Shown here: positions 55,014-64,000 of the stretch, piece after piece
How positions within the stretch are numbered: position 1 is the first letter of the stretch
Layout: each line of letters opens with the position of its first letter
Source of the DNA: Stomoxys calcitrans
Lineage: Eukaryota > Arthropoda > Insecta > Diptera > Muscidae
Length of the DNA stretch: 64,000 nt
Assembly: GCF_963082655.1 (NCBI RefSeq)
Contig: NC_081553.1
Location: 152,936,941-153,000,940 of the forward strand
Direction of reading: 5' to 3'
Made by a program: the position numbers and the translations under genes
The notes under the pieces: generated by a model
What the model saw: the letters and a program-made list of their open reading frames with translations, nothing else
What the model was told of the DNA's origin: nothing
The model's database searches: none

Positions 55014-56794
55014 AAAGAAAGCACAAACAAACAATTTTCTTTTTCTAAAAACAACATTTTAGTTAACATTTTTGTAAAGAGAAAATTAAATAAAATTTTT
55101 TCTACCGACTCAATTTAAATTTTAGTTAATTTTTTTAGTACTAAATTTCAGCGAAAAACTCTCTGAAGACAACCTAACCTCGAGATTTTTTTTAAAGATT
55201 AAGATTTTAAAAATACTGTTTTTTAAAGCCATAATTTAATCAAAATTCTAACCCATAACGCCTGACCCTCGATTTCGTTTTTTTTTTTACAGTGAAATAC
55301 CCATCTTTTTGACGACTCCTTTTTTGAAAAACTACAAAACTATCACTGATAACATAACACATTTATTAAAATGTTATCATAAATACTGGAAATACTCTAA
55401 GGAATGGAAACAGAAAGTGTTGTTGCTTCAAATCTATTATCTACAAAAAGTAGTCGTACAAACATTAATTTTCACTGTGAAACACGAACTTAATACCCAC
55501 CTTAGGTGGGGAAATGTGTTAAAACAATAATAGTCATCAGACTTTTATCTATGAGAGCAAGTTTTATAATACACTTACGTTTGCCTCTTTTGACATCAAT
55601 TAGTGGGCAATGAAAGAAACAAGTTTACAACGGCAATAACGTATAAATCTCTTCGAACATGTGATTTTTAGTTCCACCACCTGTTCTTACTTATAAAAAC
55701 ATGATGGAAATTATAAGCATATACGACAATAGTTGTATACAATTTTTACTGGACATCTTTTCCATCAAAATAGGATTTTCGACATCATTTAATCATAATT
55801 TAAATGTTTCTTAGTAAAAATTGGTAAAATTTTATTTTTGAACTATTTAACAATTATAGAGTTGTTTAATGTTTTTAGTTTATTTGCGTAAAATTCAGGG
55901 AAATAAAAGTCATTTAAAACCAATTCACCGACTGAAACAGTTACCTGTATAAATCACAAAAATGAAACAAATTTATCAAAATACTGAAGTTGATTCGCCA
56001 AAACTTTCACTTTAAAACTAAGACATTCGCAAAGAACACCACACTTTTATGGATTAGGATCGGCCTATAAATAGTGTGTTAGCAATCAGTACAAAATTCA
56101 GCTTTTACTTTATGACCAAATTATGTCACCGCCTGCCAATAATATAGAACGCGATTTAGAAAAAAAAGGTATCGTTACCTATTTCACAGTAAAGGGTTGT
56201 ACTAAGTTCGCGTTTAGCGAAATTTTTTCTTGATAACTTTTTTTAGATAATTGATTTTGAAGCAAAATAACCTGCTCATTCCATTCAATAGCACATTCCC
56301 CTATTACTTATGAAAAATTTTTCACAAAAATATTATGTTATCATTGAGTTCTTTTAAGTGTTTTACCAATGTAGCCGTGAAAAACGTGTGTTTTCACCGG
56401 TGAAAAACAAACATAGTACCAGCTATAACAGAAGAATTTTGGCAATTTTCGATTTTGAAAAAATGTTGGGTGGCTACTAAATGACTACTAAATTAAATTG
56501 TGCAAAGATTAAGAGAAGACAAAATTTTAAGAGAAGTGTGAATAAACAATGAATCTGATTTATGTAGATAGTTTTCAATCGATTGTCGATATTTTTTTGC
56601 ATTCAACATTAATTTATTTTTACAAAACACTTTTAACTTTTTTGTTAGCTTATGTTTGTTGACTTGTTTGACTTGTGCTTTTCTACAGCTTTTATGTATG
56701 CTCAATTCCTTTTCACCTCTCTTAGGTAACTCTTAAGAATGAAACAAAAGTTAAAGTGATATTAAAATACTACAAAATTCCCCAGGAACAGAGG

Positions 56795-56875
56795 ATACTT
56801 CTCTCATATCAATGTGCAGTTAACTTAAAGTTTAAGCTCACTGATAAGGGACCTCCTTTTTTATGCCGAGTATGA
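56795..56875 (-). mobile_element. SINE tail fragment
   Basis: Reverse complement of the SINE tail: CATATCAATGTGCAGT, TTTAAGCTCACTGATAAGGG and ACCTCCTTTTTTATGCCGAG. No head is present. Confidence 0.55.
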
Positions 56876-57923
56876 ACTGCGCACTTTGAGGAATTTGGCC
56901 TGAAAAGTATCGTTTAATTCAAAATTTAAATTTCAAGCTATAATAAAATATTACGCAACATTCGAAAAGGTATAAAATTCTCTCTCATATTCTGGAAAAA
57001 ATTGGTCTTAGGGCATATAACCTAGTTGCAGTAGGTTTATGGGCATAAATTTTTTTGGGTTTTCAAACTAACATGATTTCGTATAATTTCATACGAATTA
57101 TTGCGGAAAAACTGAGGAAAAAGTCATATGACCTGGATACTTTAACCCTATCTGTTTCAGGCGTTGACAATTGTACGTAACATAAAATAATTAATTTCTA
57201 ACGCCTTTAAAATTTGTATGTTTTTTTAGAAAACATGGAGATATAGTTGACTATTAAAACTTATTAAGCTTCGAATTTGAGTTTTTCTAAATCGGGGGAT
57301 CCTCGACTATATATATGTTCCAAAAAGTTTTGCCCATTTTTGCCCCGTTTGGATTGTTTGTTTTTATTATTCTTATACATATACAGCACGTTGTTACTAA
57401 GATGACCATTATAAGTAAAATCTCTCTGATAATATTGAATAGTTAGCAGCCTCAAACTTCTCGTTGGCCTAGAAGGAATGTTCAAATGAAGTCGGCTCAA
57501 TCGCAATTCGGAAGGGAGTCTTTAGTAATTCCAACCCCTATAAGGAAAAACCAGAGTAATTGTTTCTGAACTAATTCAATTTTATCAATGTGAATCGCAT
57601 AAACCGGATCCCAAATAACGGATCGATACTCGAGTGTGTTTTGAACAAGAGATACACTGTCGGACAATATAAAGTGCGGTTTAAAAATATTTTGAATTTT
57701 ATGATTGAAACATATATTTGTTGTTTTCAAGTTTTTATAAATTATAGTTTTATTTTTAATTCGGTTGATATTTTGTCTAATAATGAACTTGACATTGAAT
57801 TCTTACTTTATATTTTCTATTTATAATACAAACTATATGGCACATAAAGAATTTCAATTCAAGTGACAAAATAAAGTAACACTTCTCTAATAAATATTAT
57901 AATAAATTAAATAACTTCAAAAC

Positions 57924-58437
57924 TTAGTACGAAGTTGTTCCTCTTTTATCATATATAGCTTTTCTTACACTTTTCGGCAAAGCAAGTTTCTTTAAGTATT
58001 TGTTGTTGCCCTCCATTCACTTTGCATTTTTTCCCAAAATATTTGAAGATTTGATCTGGATTCCATCGGGATTTTGTAATCTAGGATAGCTCAACGATGC
58101 TCAATGGGGTTTAGATCAGGGCTTTGAGCAGGCCATTCTAATTTTTCAAGGTTATTTTCTTTAAAATATTTTTTAGCGACCTTACTCGTGTGCTTGGGAT
58201 CGTTGTCTTGCTGAAAGATGAACTATGTATATAGATTTTCTTTCAAACAATTTACACAATGCTCTCAAGTCATTTTAGAGTCAATTATTAAGAGCCTACC
58301 TACTCCCGAAGAGGAAAAACATCCCCACACCATGAGGCTTCCTCCACCATGTTTTACAGTATGTATAAGGTTTTTCGATTTTAGCATTTGTGTTGGTTCA
58401 CTCCACACTCTTTTTAAACCCCTTCATTAAGTCTTCT
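57924..58437 (-). pseudogene. Tc1-type transposase C-terminal half
   Basis: On the minus strand: GGSLMVWGCFSSSG-like text (58350-58310), then FQQDNDPKHTSKVAKKYFKE with the second catalytic D (58215-58155), LEWPAQSPDLNPIEHR with the final E (58140-58090), and PKSVRKAIYDKRGTTSY before the stop at 57926-57924. The first catalytic D region and the N-terminus are missing, and frames are broken in several places. It is distinct from the mariner copies (D-E rather than D-D spacing). It is cut on its 5' side by the LINE-A copy. Confidence 0.75.
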
Positions 58438-60558
58438 TTAAGTCACTCAAGGATAGCTGCAATAGAGGTATCCATTAGGCGGTTGATGATCTGCATCTGT
58501 CTCCAGTGGAGCGGCAGATCTAGAGCCCGGGAGTAGGCTTAGAATGGACTCCAAAGACCCAGCATGCTGTCTACTACTGGAACCTCGACTGGTGGAGAGG
58601 CTGCTCAAGGCTCTACTTGCGAGCAGACGACTGGTCAGCAGGGGATTTTGACGAAGATACCTTTTTAAGAAGACACCGAACCTATTCTTTCTAAGCATGC
58701 CTATAATTTGTCTAGGCCACAGGCTTTCCCCGGCAAACCAACACGCTCTTTAAGAGGTTGGAATAATAGAAGACGCATCGCTCTCAGGTTTATTGAGAGG
58801 CTTGATGCGAATGATTATAGGGAGAGAGACTCACTTAATTGGGCTCGAGAATTCACTGCACAGGCTACCCCAAAGACTACACGTCTAAATACGGAAACTG
58901 CACCGCAGTCAGCCAAAAGGCTGCGGTCACCTGGTGGGCATCCAATGCCTAAAAGAACTAGGGCGAACAATAGTAAGATGAGTCCAAGAACTTTTGCTAA
59001 TGTCGCTAGGGACGGTTTGGTTATGGCAGTTATCTGCAAGGGATAATAACAGGACTATATACCTATGATAATTGGCGTGGGATAGTCAATGGGCTGTCAT
59101 AAGTATACTCCGATGTCCTTGCGGAATTTGCTGGGTCTCCTCCAGTTTGTGACGATGCAGGCTGGTATCGAGGCCGATACAGACTAATTGCCTTCGGGGA
59201 TCAACACTCAATTGAAATGCATCGTTGTGCGCTAAAAAAGATTGGTGAGATCTGGCCAGGCGCAGCACTAGATTTAGAAAGAAGGGAGATATTCCTTCTC
59301 GACCAATGGCGCGTGCTTGGATACCAAGGATTCCCTCAGATCCTGAAGCGATACTTGGAAGACTATGAGAATGTAATCCCAATCTTTCAACCACCGACTG
59401 GAAGATTGGTATATTGGATGAGGCTGATGGTGACGGGAGACATGCAGTATTCGTACTCAACTCCGGCTGTCTCGCAGACCTTAAATAAGTCTGAAGGGGT
59501 TGTATCCTACAGATTCAACAAGTTGAAACTGAAGGTCTATAGCAGCGATACTTGGAAGACTATGAGAATGTAATCCCAATCTTTCAACCACCGACTGGAA
59601 GATTGGTATATTGGATGAGGCTGATGGTGACCGGAGACATGCAGTATTCGTACTCAACTCCGGCTGTCTCGCAGACCTTAAATAAGTCTGAAGGGGTTGT
59701 ATCCTACAGATTCAACAAGTTGAAACTGAAGGTCTATAGCAGCGGCGGTGGCAATGAGGAATCAGGAGACGACTCAGCAGTTGTTGCTGAACACTTGCCT
59801 TAGGAACTATTCACCATATCGCTAAAGCCTTTTGCAAGAGACTGAAAATCCCTTCGCCACAATCGAGACCCGACAAGATATGAGTGGGTGGGTCATCCGG
59901 TTGGTCTGGGCTCCAGGTGTACGCCAGCGGAGAGCTCAAAAAAACTTCGACAGCAGCAGTAAGTAAAGCATCTAAGGAGGAATCGACCGCACCGCAAGTG
60001 TCCAGCGTCCTGAGAGGACTGGTTCCACAGCTTTCTCCCCTGTCCCTGGATGCGTACGAAAGTTCATCAGATCTAACGAATCTTGTAAGGATGAACTCCT
60101 GGTGGAATCAGAAGACGAGGCTAACACAAAAGGGGTGGAAGTTCTAAATCCTGACTATGGTCCGGTTTCTACAGATAAATCTCCACCATTTTAAGACCAC
60201 TTCGACGGCACTAAAGGCCCTGTTGATGGCTGGGGGATTTGACGTGCTCTTATCCAGGAAGGAAGGATAAGAGTATGGAATGGTTCTTGGACTACTCAAG
60301 GGTACGGGGAATAGGATATACAGAGCCTGAATTCTTCTAGAGAGTAGTCTAAATGGCTTTTCTCTTCCGTCGCTAAACACTGAAGATTTAATACTGGCTG
60401 GCTTCCCTACATATAACACACGATTAAGTCGCTGGTTGACGCCGCTTCTGTAGGGAAGAAGAGTCTCATTGTAGGAAGAGAAGCTTATGTACATCACTAA
60501 ATATGAGGAAGTTCGGATTCCAACGAAAAGGGTGAGCTGATTATCGAATCTAATAAAT
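58438..60558 (+). pseudogene. LINE-A 5' part: 5' UTR, ORF1, ORF2 start
   Basis: The 5' UTR (58438-58540) leads to MDSKDPACCLLLEPRLVERL (58541). Frame 58708-59046 has SRPQAFPGKPTRSLRGWNNR and KTTRLNTETAPQSAKRLRSP, a basic Pro/Arg-rich ORF1 domain. The next ORF1 domain, with KRYLEDYENVIPIFQPPTGR and SEGVVSYRFNKLKLKVY (59217-59573), is partly duplicated in tandem. A linker with SGGGNEESGDDSAVVAEHLP follows, then the ORF2 entry near 60160-60250 with INLHHFKTTSTALKALLMAG in broken frame. It ends at 60558 where a family T repeat begins. Confidence 0.75.
59347..59740 (+). repeat. 197-bp tandem duplication in LINE-A ORF1
   Basis: The segment starting AGCGATACTTGGAAGAC at 59347 is repeated from 59544, with a period of 197 bp and only about one base change (GTGACGGGAG against GTGACCGGAG). 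197 is not a multiple of 3, so the duplication itself breaks ORF1. The high identity points to a recent event. Confidence 0.9.
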
Positions 60559-61752
60559 AACAAGAAAAAGCGTGCTAAGTTCGGCCGCGCCGAATCTTAT
60601 ATACCCTCCACCATGGATCGCATTTGTCGAGTTCTTTTCCGGGCATCTCTTCTTTGGGAAAAAAGGATATTAGAAAAGATTTCCTCTGCTATTAGAGCGA
60701 TATCAAGATATGGTCCGGTTTGGACCACAATTAAATTATATGTTGGAGGCCTGTGTAAAATGTCAGCCAATTCGAATAAGAATTGCGCCCTTTGGGGGCT
60801 CAAGAAGTAAAATAGAGAGATCGATTTATATGGGAGCTGTATCGGGCTATAGACCGATTCAGACCATAATAAACACGTATGTTGATGGTCATGAGAGAAT
60901 CCGTCGTACAAAATTTTAGGCAAATCGGATAATAATTGCGACCTCTAGAGGCTCAAGAAGTCAAGATCCCAGATCGGTTTATATGACAGCTATAGCAGGT
61001 TATGAACCGATTTGAACCATATTTGGCACAGTTGTTGGATATCATATCAAAATACGTCGTGCCAAAACTCATTCAAATCGGATAAGAATTGCGCCCTCTA
61101 GAGGCTCAAGAAGTCAAGACCCAAGATCGGTTTATATGACCGCTATATCAGGTTATAGACCGATTTGAACCATTCTTGGCATACATAGTTGTTGGATATC
61201 GTGACAAAGCACGTCGTGCGAAATTTCATTCCAATCGGATAAGAATTGCGCACTCAAGAGGCTCTAGAAGTCAAGACTCAAGATCGGTTTATATATCAGG
61301 TTATGGACCGATTTGAACCATACTTAGCACAGTTGTTGGATATCATAATAAAACACGTAGTGCCAAAATTCATTCAAATCGGATAAGAATTGCGCCCTCT
61401 AGAGGCTCAAGAAGTCAAGACCCAAGATCGGTTTATATGACAGCTATATCAAAACATGGACCGATATGGCCCATTTACAATACCAACCGACCTACACTAA
61501 TAAGTAGTATTTGTGCAAAATTTCAAGCGGCTAGCTTTACTCCTTCGGAAGTTAGCGTGCTTTCAACAGACAGACGGACGGACAGACGGACGGACGGACG
61601 GACAGACGGACGGACATGGCTAAATCGACATAAAATGTCACGACGATCAAGAATATATATACTTTATGGGGTCTCAGACGAATATTTCGAGTAGTTACAA
61701 ACAGAATGACGAAATTAGTATACCCCCCATCTTATGGTGGAGGGTATAAAAA
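60559..61752 (+). mobile_element. Family T repeat, most complete copy
   Basis: Starts AACAAGAAAAAGCGTGCTAAG with TTCGGCCGCGCCGAA (60580-60594) and CTTATATACCCTCCACCATGG. Four units follow with the GAGGCTC phrase at 60951, 61103, 61261 and 61405 (spacings 152, 158, 144). An expanded (GACGGACG)n block lies at 61568-61616. It ends ATGGTGGAGGGTATAAAAA. The CCTCCACCAT and ATGGTGGAGG stretches form a subterminal inverted repeat. No coding. Class unknown. Confidence 0.75.
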
Positions 61753-61855
61753 TCAATAGACTCAGAAACGGCTGAACCGATTTTCTTGAAATTTTCACAG
61801 ATGGTGCATAATGATCACGTGGTGAAAATAGGGTACTACATTTTTTGATATCTGA

Positions 61856-61886
<31 letters not shown>

Positions 61887-62317
61887 GGACCCTCCCCCTT
61901 ACTCTAATTTTCAGAAACGCCAGATCTCGGAGATAGGTGGGGCGATTTAAGCGAAATTTTGTGTGCTCTCATATAGTACCCTATGAATAAAAATTTTGTA
62001 TCCAGATTTTGGATGGGGTATCTAGGGGGGCTGCGCCACCCTAAAATTTACCAAACATATATTTAGACCAATCACGACAATATAGGACTCAAATGAAAGA
62101 TATTTAGGATGAGAAAACGTATCTGGTATCCAATTGTCGGACCAAGTGCTAGGGGGACCACCCCAAGCCCCAAAACACCCCTAAATCGGACATATTTACC
62201 GACCATGGCAATATGGGATTCAAATGAAAGGTATTTGCGAGTAAAATAGCGATATACTGTTTTCGTAGCATGGTAATTCACTAAAAGATATTTAATTGCC
62301 GAAAATAAATATTCCAA
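61753..62317 (+). mobile_element. Helitron-like fragment with collapsed array
   Basis: Sense orientation: AGACTCAGAAACGGCTGAACC, TTTCAGAAACGCCAGATCTC, only about one and a half array units, then CATGGTAATTCACTAAAAG and AATAAATATTCC of the 3' side. Both termini are missing. It contains a run of 29 G. Confidence 0.68.
61857..61885 (+). repeat. Poly-G run of 29
   Basis: A homopolymer of 29 G within a Helitron block where other copies have only about five G (CTGAAGGGGGTGCGAACC). Either a real expansion or a sequencing/assembly artefact. Confidence 0.9.
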
Positions 62318-64000
62318 AAGCCACAAGAGCACCTCACGGTTGGGGCATCTATAAGGCTAAGCTAAGAAAATATAAGGGAGGGCTGAGAAAGGTTCAGAAC
62401 AAATCGTGGGTAGAATTCTGCAGCTCCGTAGAAGATACATCTGAGGCCTCTTGGCTAAGGAAGATTCTGCCATCGAGACCTATTACGGTGGGATATAACC
62501 AGAAGTCAGAGAATGTATGGACAATGTCTAGTGAGGAAACACAAGAACTAATCGTTGAAACACATTTCCCGGGAAATTCTTCAACGGACAACGTGGAGCC
62601 AGAAGAGGTTGTCACTCGTATGCATTCATCGGAGGTTATTAGAGAAATTGTGTGTGAGCTGAAAATCCTTTAAGTCGCACGGACCTGATGGTGTATCACT
62701 GGTTGAACTAAAAGCTGTATCTGATAGACAGGTCCCTGGCTTAGGGAGCTATACTCTGCTTGCATCAGAATGTCATATATACCTGTGAGGGGGGACACGA
62801 AGGTAATTTTCATTCCAAAAGCAGGAAAATCCTAGCACACGAAGGCGGGAGATTTTCGTCCTATTAGTCTGTCATCCTTTATGCTGAAGATTCTTGAGAG
62901 GTTGTTAGAAACATATCTTAACCCAAAGACCCCTGGAGATCGCCTGTCGCGGCAGCAGTATGCATATGGTGAAGGCAAATCCACTGAAACAGCCCTTCAC
63001 GACCTAGTCGGCTACATAGAGGGTTCTCTCGCTGTCAAGGAATATACAATGGTAGCATTTCTTGACATTGAAGGTGCTTTTAATAAAGTAAAACCGACGT
63101 CAATCATGAAGGCGTTGGAGTTTCTAGGCATCAACTCTACCGTAAGAAAGCGTATGAATAACTTCCTTAATAAAAGATGCATTACGGCAGGCTTGGGATC
63201 TGTGGATATAAAAAGATGGGTCAGCAGAGAAACACCTCAAGGAGGTGTACTGTCTCCTCTACTTCGGAATATAGCCATTAAAAATATAGTGTTGTCTCTG
63301 GAAGAAAAAGGCGTTAAAGTGGTCGCGTATGTTGATGACGTGGCAATTGCGGTTAGGGGAAAGTTTCCCAGCATTCTAGGAGATATACTTCAGGAAGCTG
63401 TACGTGCAACAGCAAAGTGGGCTACAAAAAGTGGTCTAGGAATAAATCCGTTTAAGACAGAAGTAGTACTTTTCAGCTGGAGATATAAGTTGCCTACAGT
63501 GGAACCTGTCTACTTGGGTGGAGATAATGTTTCATTTACAGAAAGCGCAAAATACGTAGGTGTTTTGCTGGACGGGGAATTGAACTTAAAATCCAACATT
63601 TTGGAAAGGGCAAGAAAGGCAACTATTGCCCTATACACTTGCTAGAGAGCCATTGGCAGAATGGCAAAAGTTGGGGATTTAGACCGCATGGCATTCATTG
63701 GGTATATACTGCAGTTGTAAATCCTATAAAGCTAGGTGGTGTTGTGGTCTGATGGACGGCACTTCAAAAGTCCACCTGTTTCTCAGTACTTAACCGAATC
63801 CAATTGATGGCTTGTTTGTGCATCACAGCCGCACTAAGGACGACACCATACGATGCACTGAATTTAATGCTACATCTTATACCTGCTGACATTGTAGCTC
63901 GATAAATTGCAGCGACCACTGCCGTGAGATTAAGTGAGCTTTCTCATTGGTAATGTGGCGGCTACGGACACTGTGTTCCGATGTTCCAAGCAGTGTTGAT
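62318..64000 (+). mobile_element. LINE-A copy, best RT, cut by the window end
   Basis: Plus-strand element starting inside ORF2. Frame 62296-62673 is the endonuclease-RT linker (KRVQNKSWVEFCSSVED-like, then LPSRPITVGYNQKSENVWTM and ETHFPGNSSTDNVEPEEVV). The finger region (62670-62880) is frameshifted. RT continues in the open frame 62881-63645, followed by thumb residues in other frames up to 64000. RNase H would lie beyond the window. Confidence 0.8.
62881..63645 (+). pseudogene. LINE-A reverse transcriptase, longest open frame
   Basis: 254 codons without a stop: MLKILERLLETYLNPKTPGD, RLSRQQYAYGEGKSTETALH, then MVAFLDIEGAFNKVKPTSIM with the first catalytic D. ETPQGGVLSPLLRNIAIKNI follows, and VKVVAYVDDVAIAV, where YVDD keeps both catalytic aspartates. 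GLGINPFKTEVVLFSW and AKYVGVLLDGELNLKSNILE come next, and it ends at a stop after TIALYTC. The enzyme core copies element RNA at nicked target DNA. The frame is broken on both sides, so the whole ORF2 is not intact. It serves as the reference for the other LINE-A pieces in this window. Confidence 0.85.

Larger units (their letters stand above)
54131..57923. other. AT-rich intron-like region
   Basis: The longest stretch with little repeat content. It holds a long inverted repeat (54608-55013), a SINE tail scrap (56795-56875) and homopolymer runs. Short frames (for example 55309-55530, 57264-57826) have no family features and look like chance. It is likely host intron. Confidence 0.45.

Noticed and set aside
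55309..55530. 73-codon frame as a small host gene
   Set aside because: AT-rich chance frame with no splice context or similarity that I can see.

Overview
The window looks like a long intronic stretch of a dipteran genome, most likely a calyptrate (muscoid) fly. The species is inferred from the style of the repeats, not proven. About 80% of it is transposable-element debris. There are no prokaryotic operons, and I saw no rRNA or functional tRNA gene.

The one host gene I can support is a single internal exon at 34424-34632 (+). It encodes the conserved region just upstream of the homeodomain of an NK2.1-class factor, the scarecrow (scro) / NKX2-1 type. It is bounded by a good acceptor and a perfect GTAAGT donor. 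No homeodomain exon and no start-codon exon was found. If the call is right, about 34 kb upstream and 29 kb downstream are introns of this developmental regulator, invaded by repeats. A weaker 57-nt candidate exon lies at 27979-28035.

Layout. 0.5-0.9 kb: SINE. 1.5-4.6 kb: Helitron-like element with a ~130-bp minisatellite and a nested second element. 5.6-7.4 kb: LINE-B (-). 7.4-7.8 kb: Harbinger-like MITE. 8.5-11.7 kb: RTE-type LINE (+). 12-15.9 kb: nested LINE-A and LINE-B debris. 16.1-18.7 kb: tandem-unit repeat with a Helitron inside. 18.9-19.3 kb: LINE RT scrap. 20.0-20.9 kb: mariner. 21.0-26.9 kb: tandem-unit repeats, LINE-A, and a Penelope-type hammerhead fragment. 27.0-27.6 kb: palindromic transposon derivative. 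28.7-31.0 kb: two Helitron ends head to head. 31-33.4 kb: tandem units split by a mariner MITE, a (TA)n tract and a near-full-length mariner. 34.4-34.6 kb: the host exon. 35.3-39.8 kb: LINE-B copies. 39.8-41.4 kb: Helitron. 41.5-46.4 kb: LINE-A, LINE-B and LINE-C, the last with a 2A-like motif. 46.4-46.8 kb: possible LTR. 47.5-47.8 kb: the best SINE. 48.3-48.9 kb: LINE-B RNase H. 49.0-54.1 kb: Helitron debris. 54.1-57.9 kb: AT-rich intron with a long inverted repeat. 57.9-58.4 kb: Tc1 remnant. 58.4-64.0 kb: LINE-A, tandem-unit repeat, Helitron and LINE-A again.

Nearly every mobile-element ORF is broken by stops, frameshifts, deletions or insertions, so the window records past invasions more than present activity. 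The cleanest coding pieces are the mariner C-terminus (32745-33209), the LINE-A RT at 62881-63645 and the LINE-B RNase H at 48257-48832. Names such as LINE-A, LINE-B, LINE-C and family T are local labels used here only.
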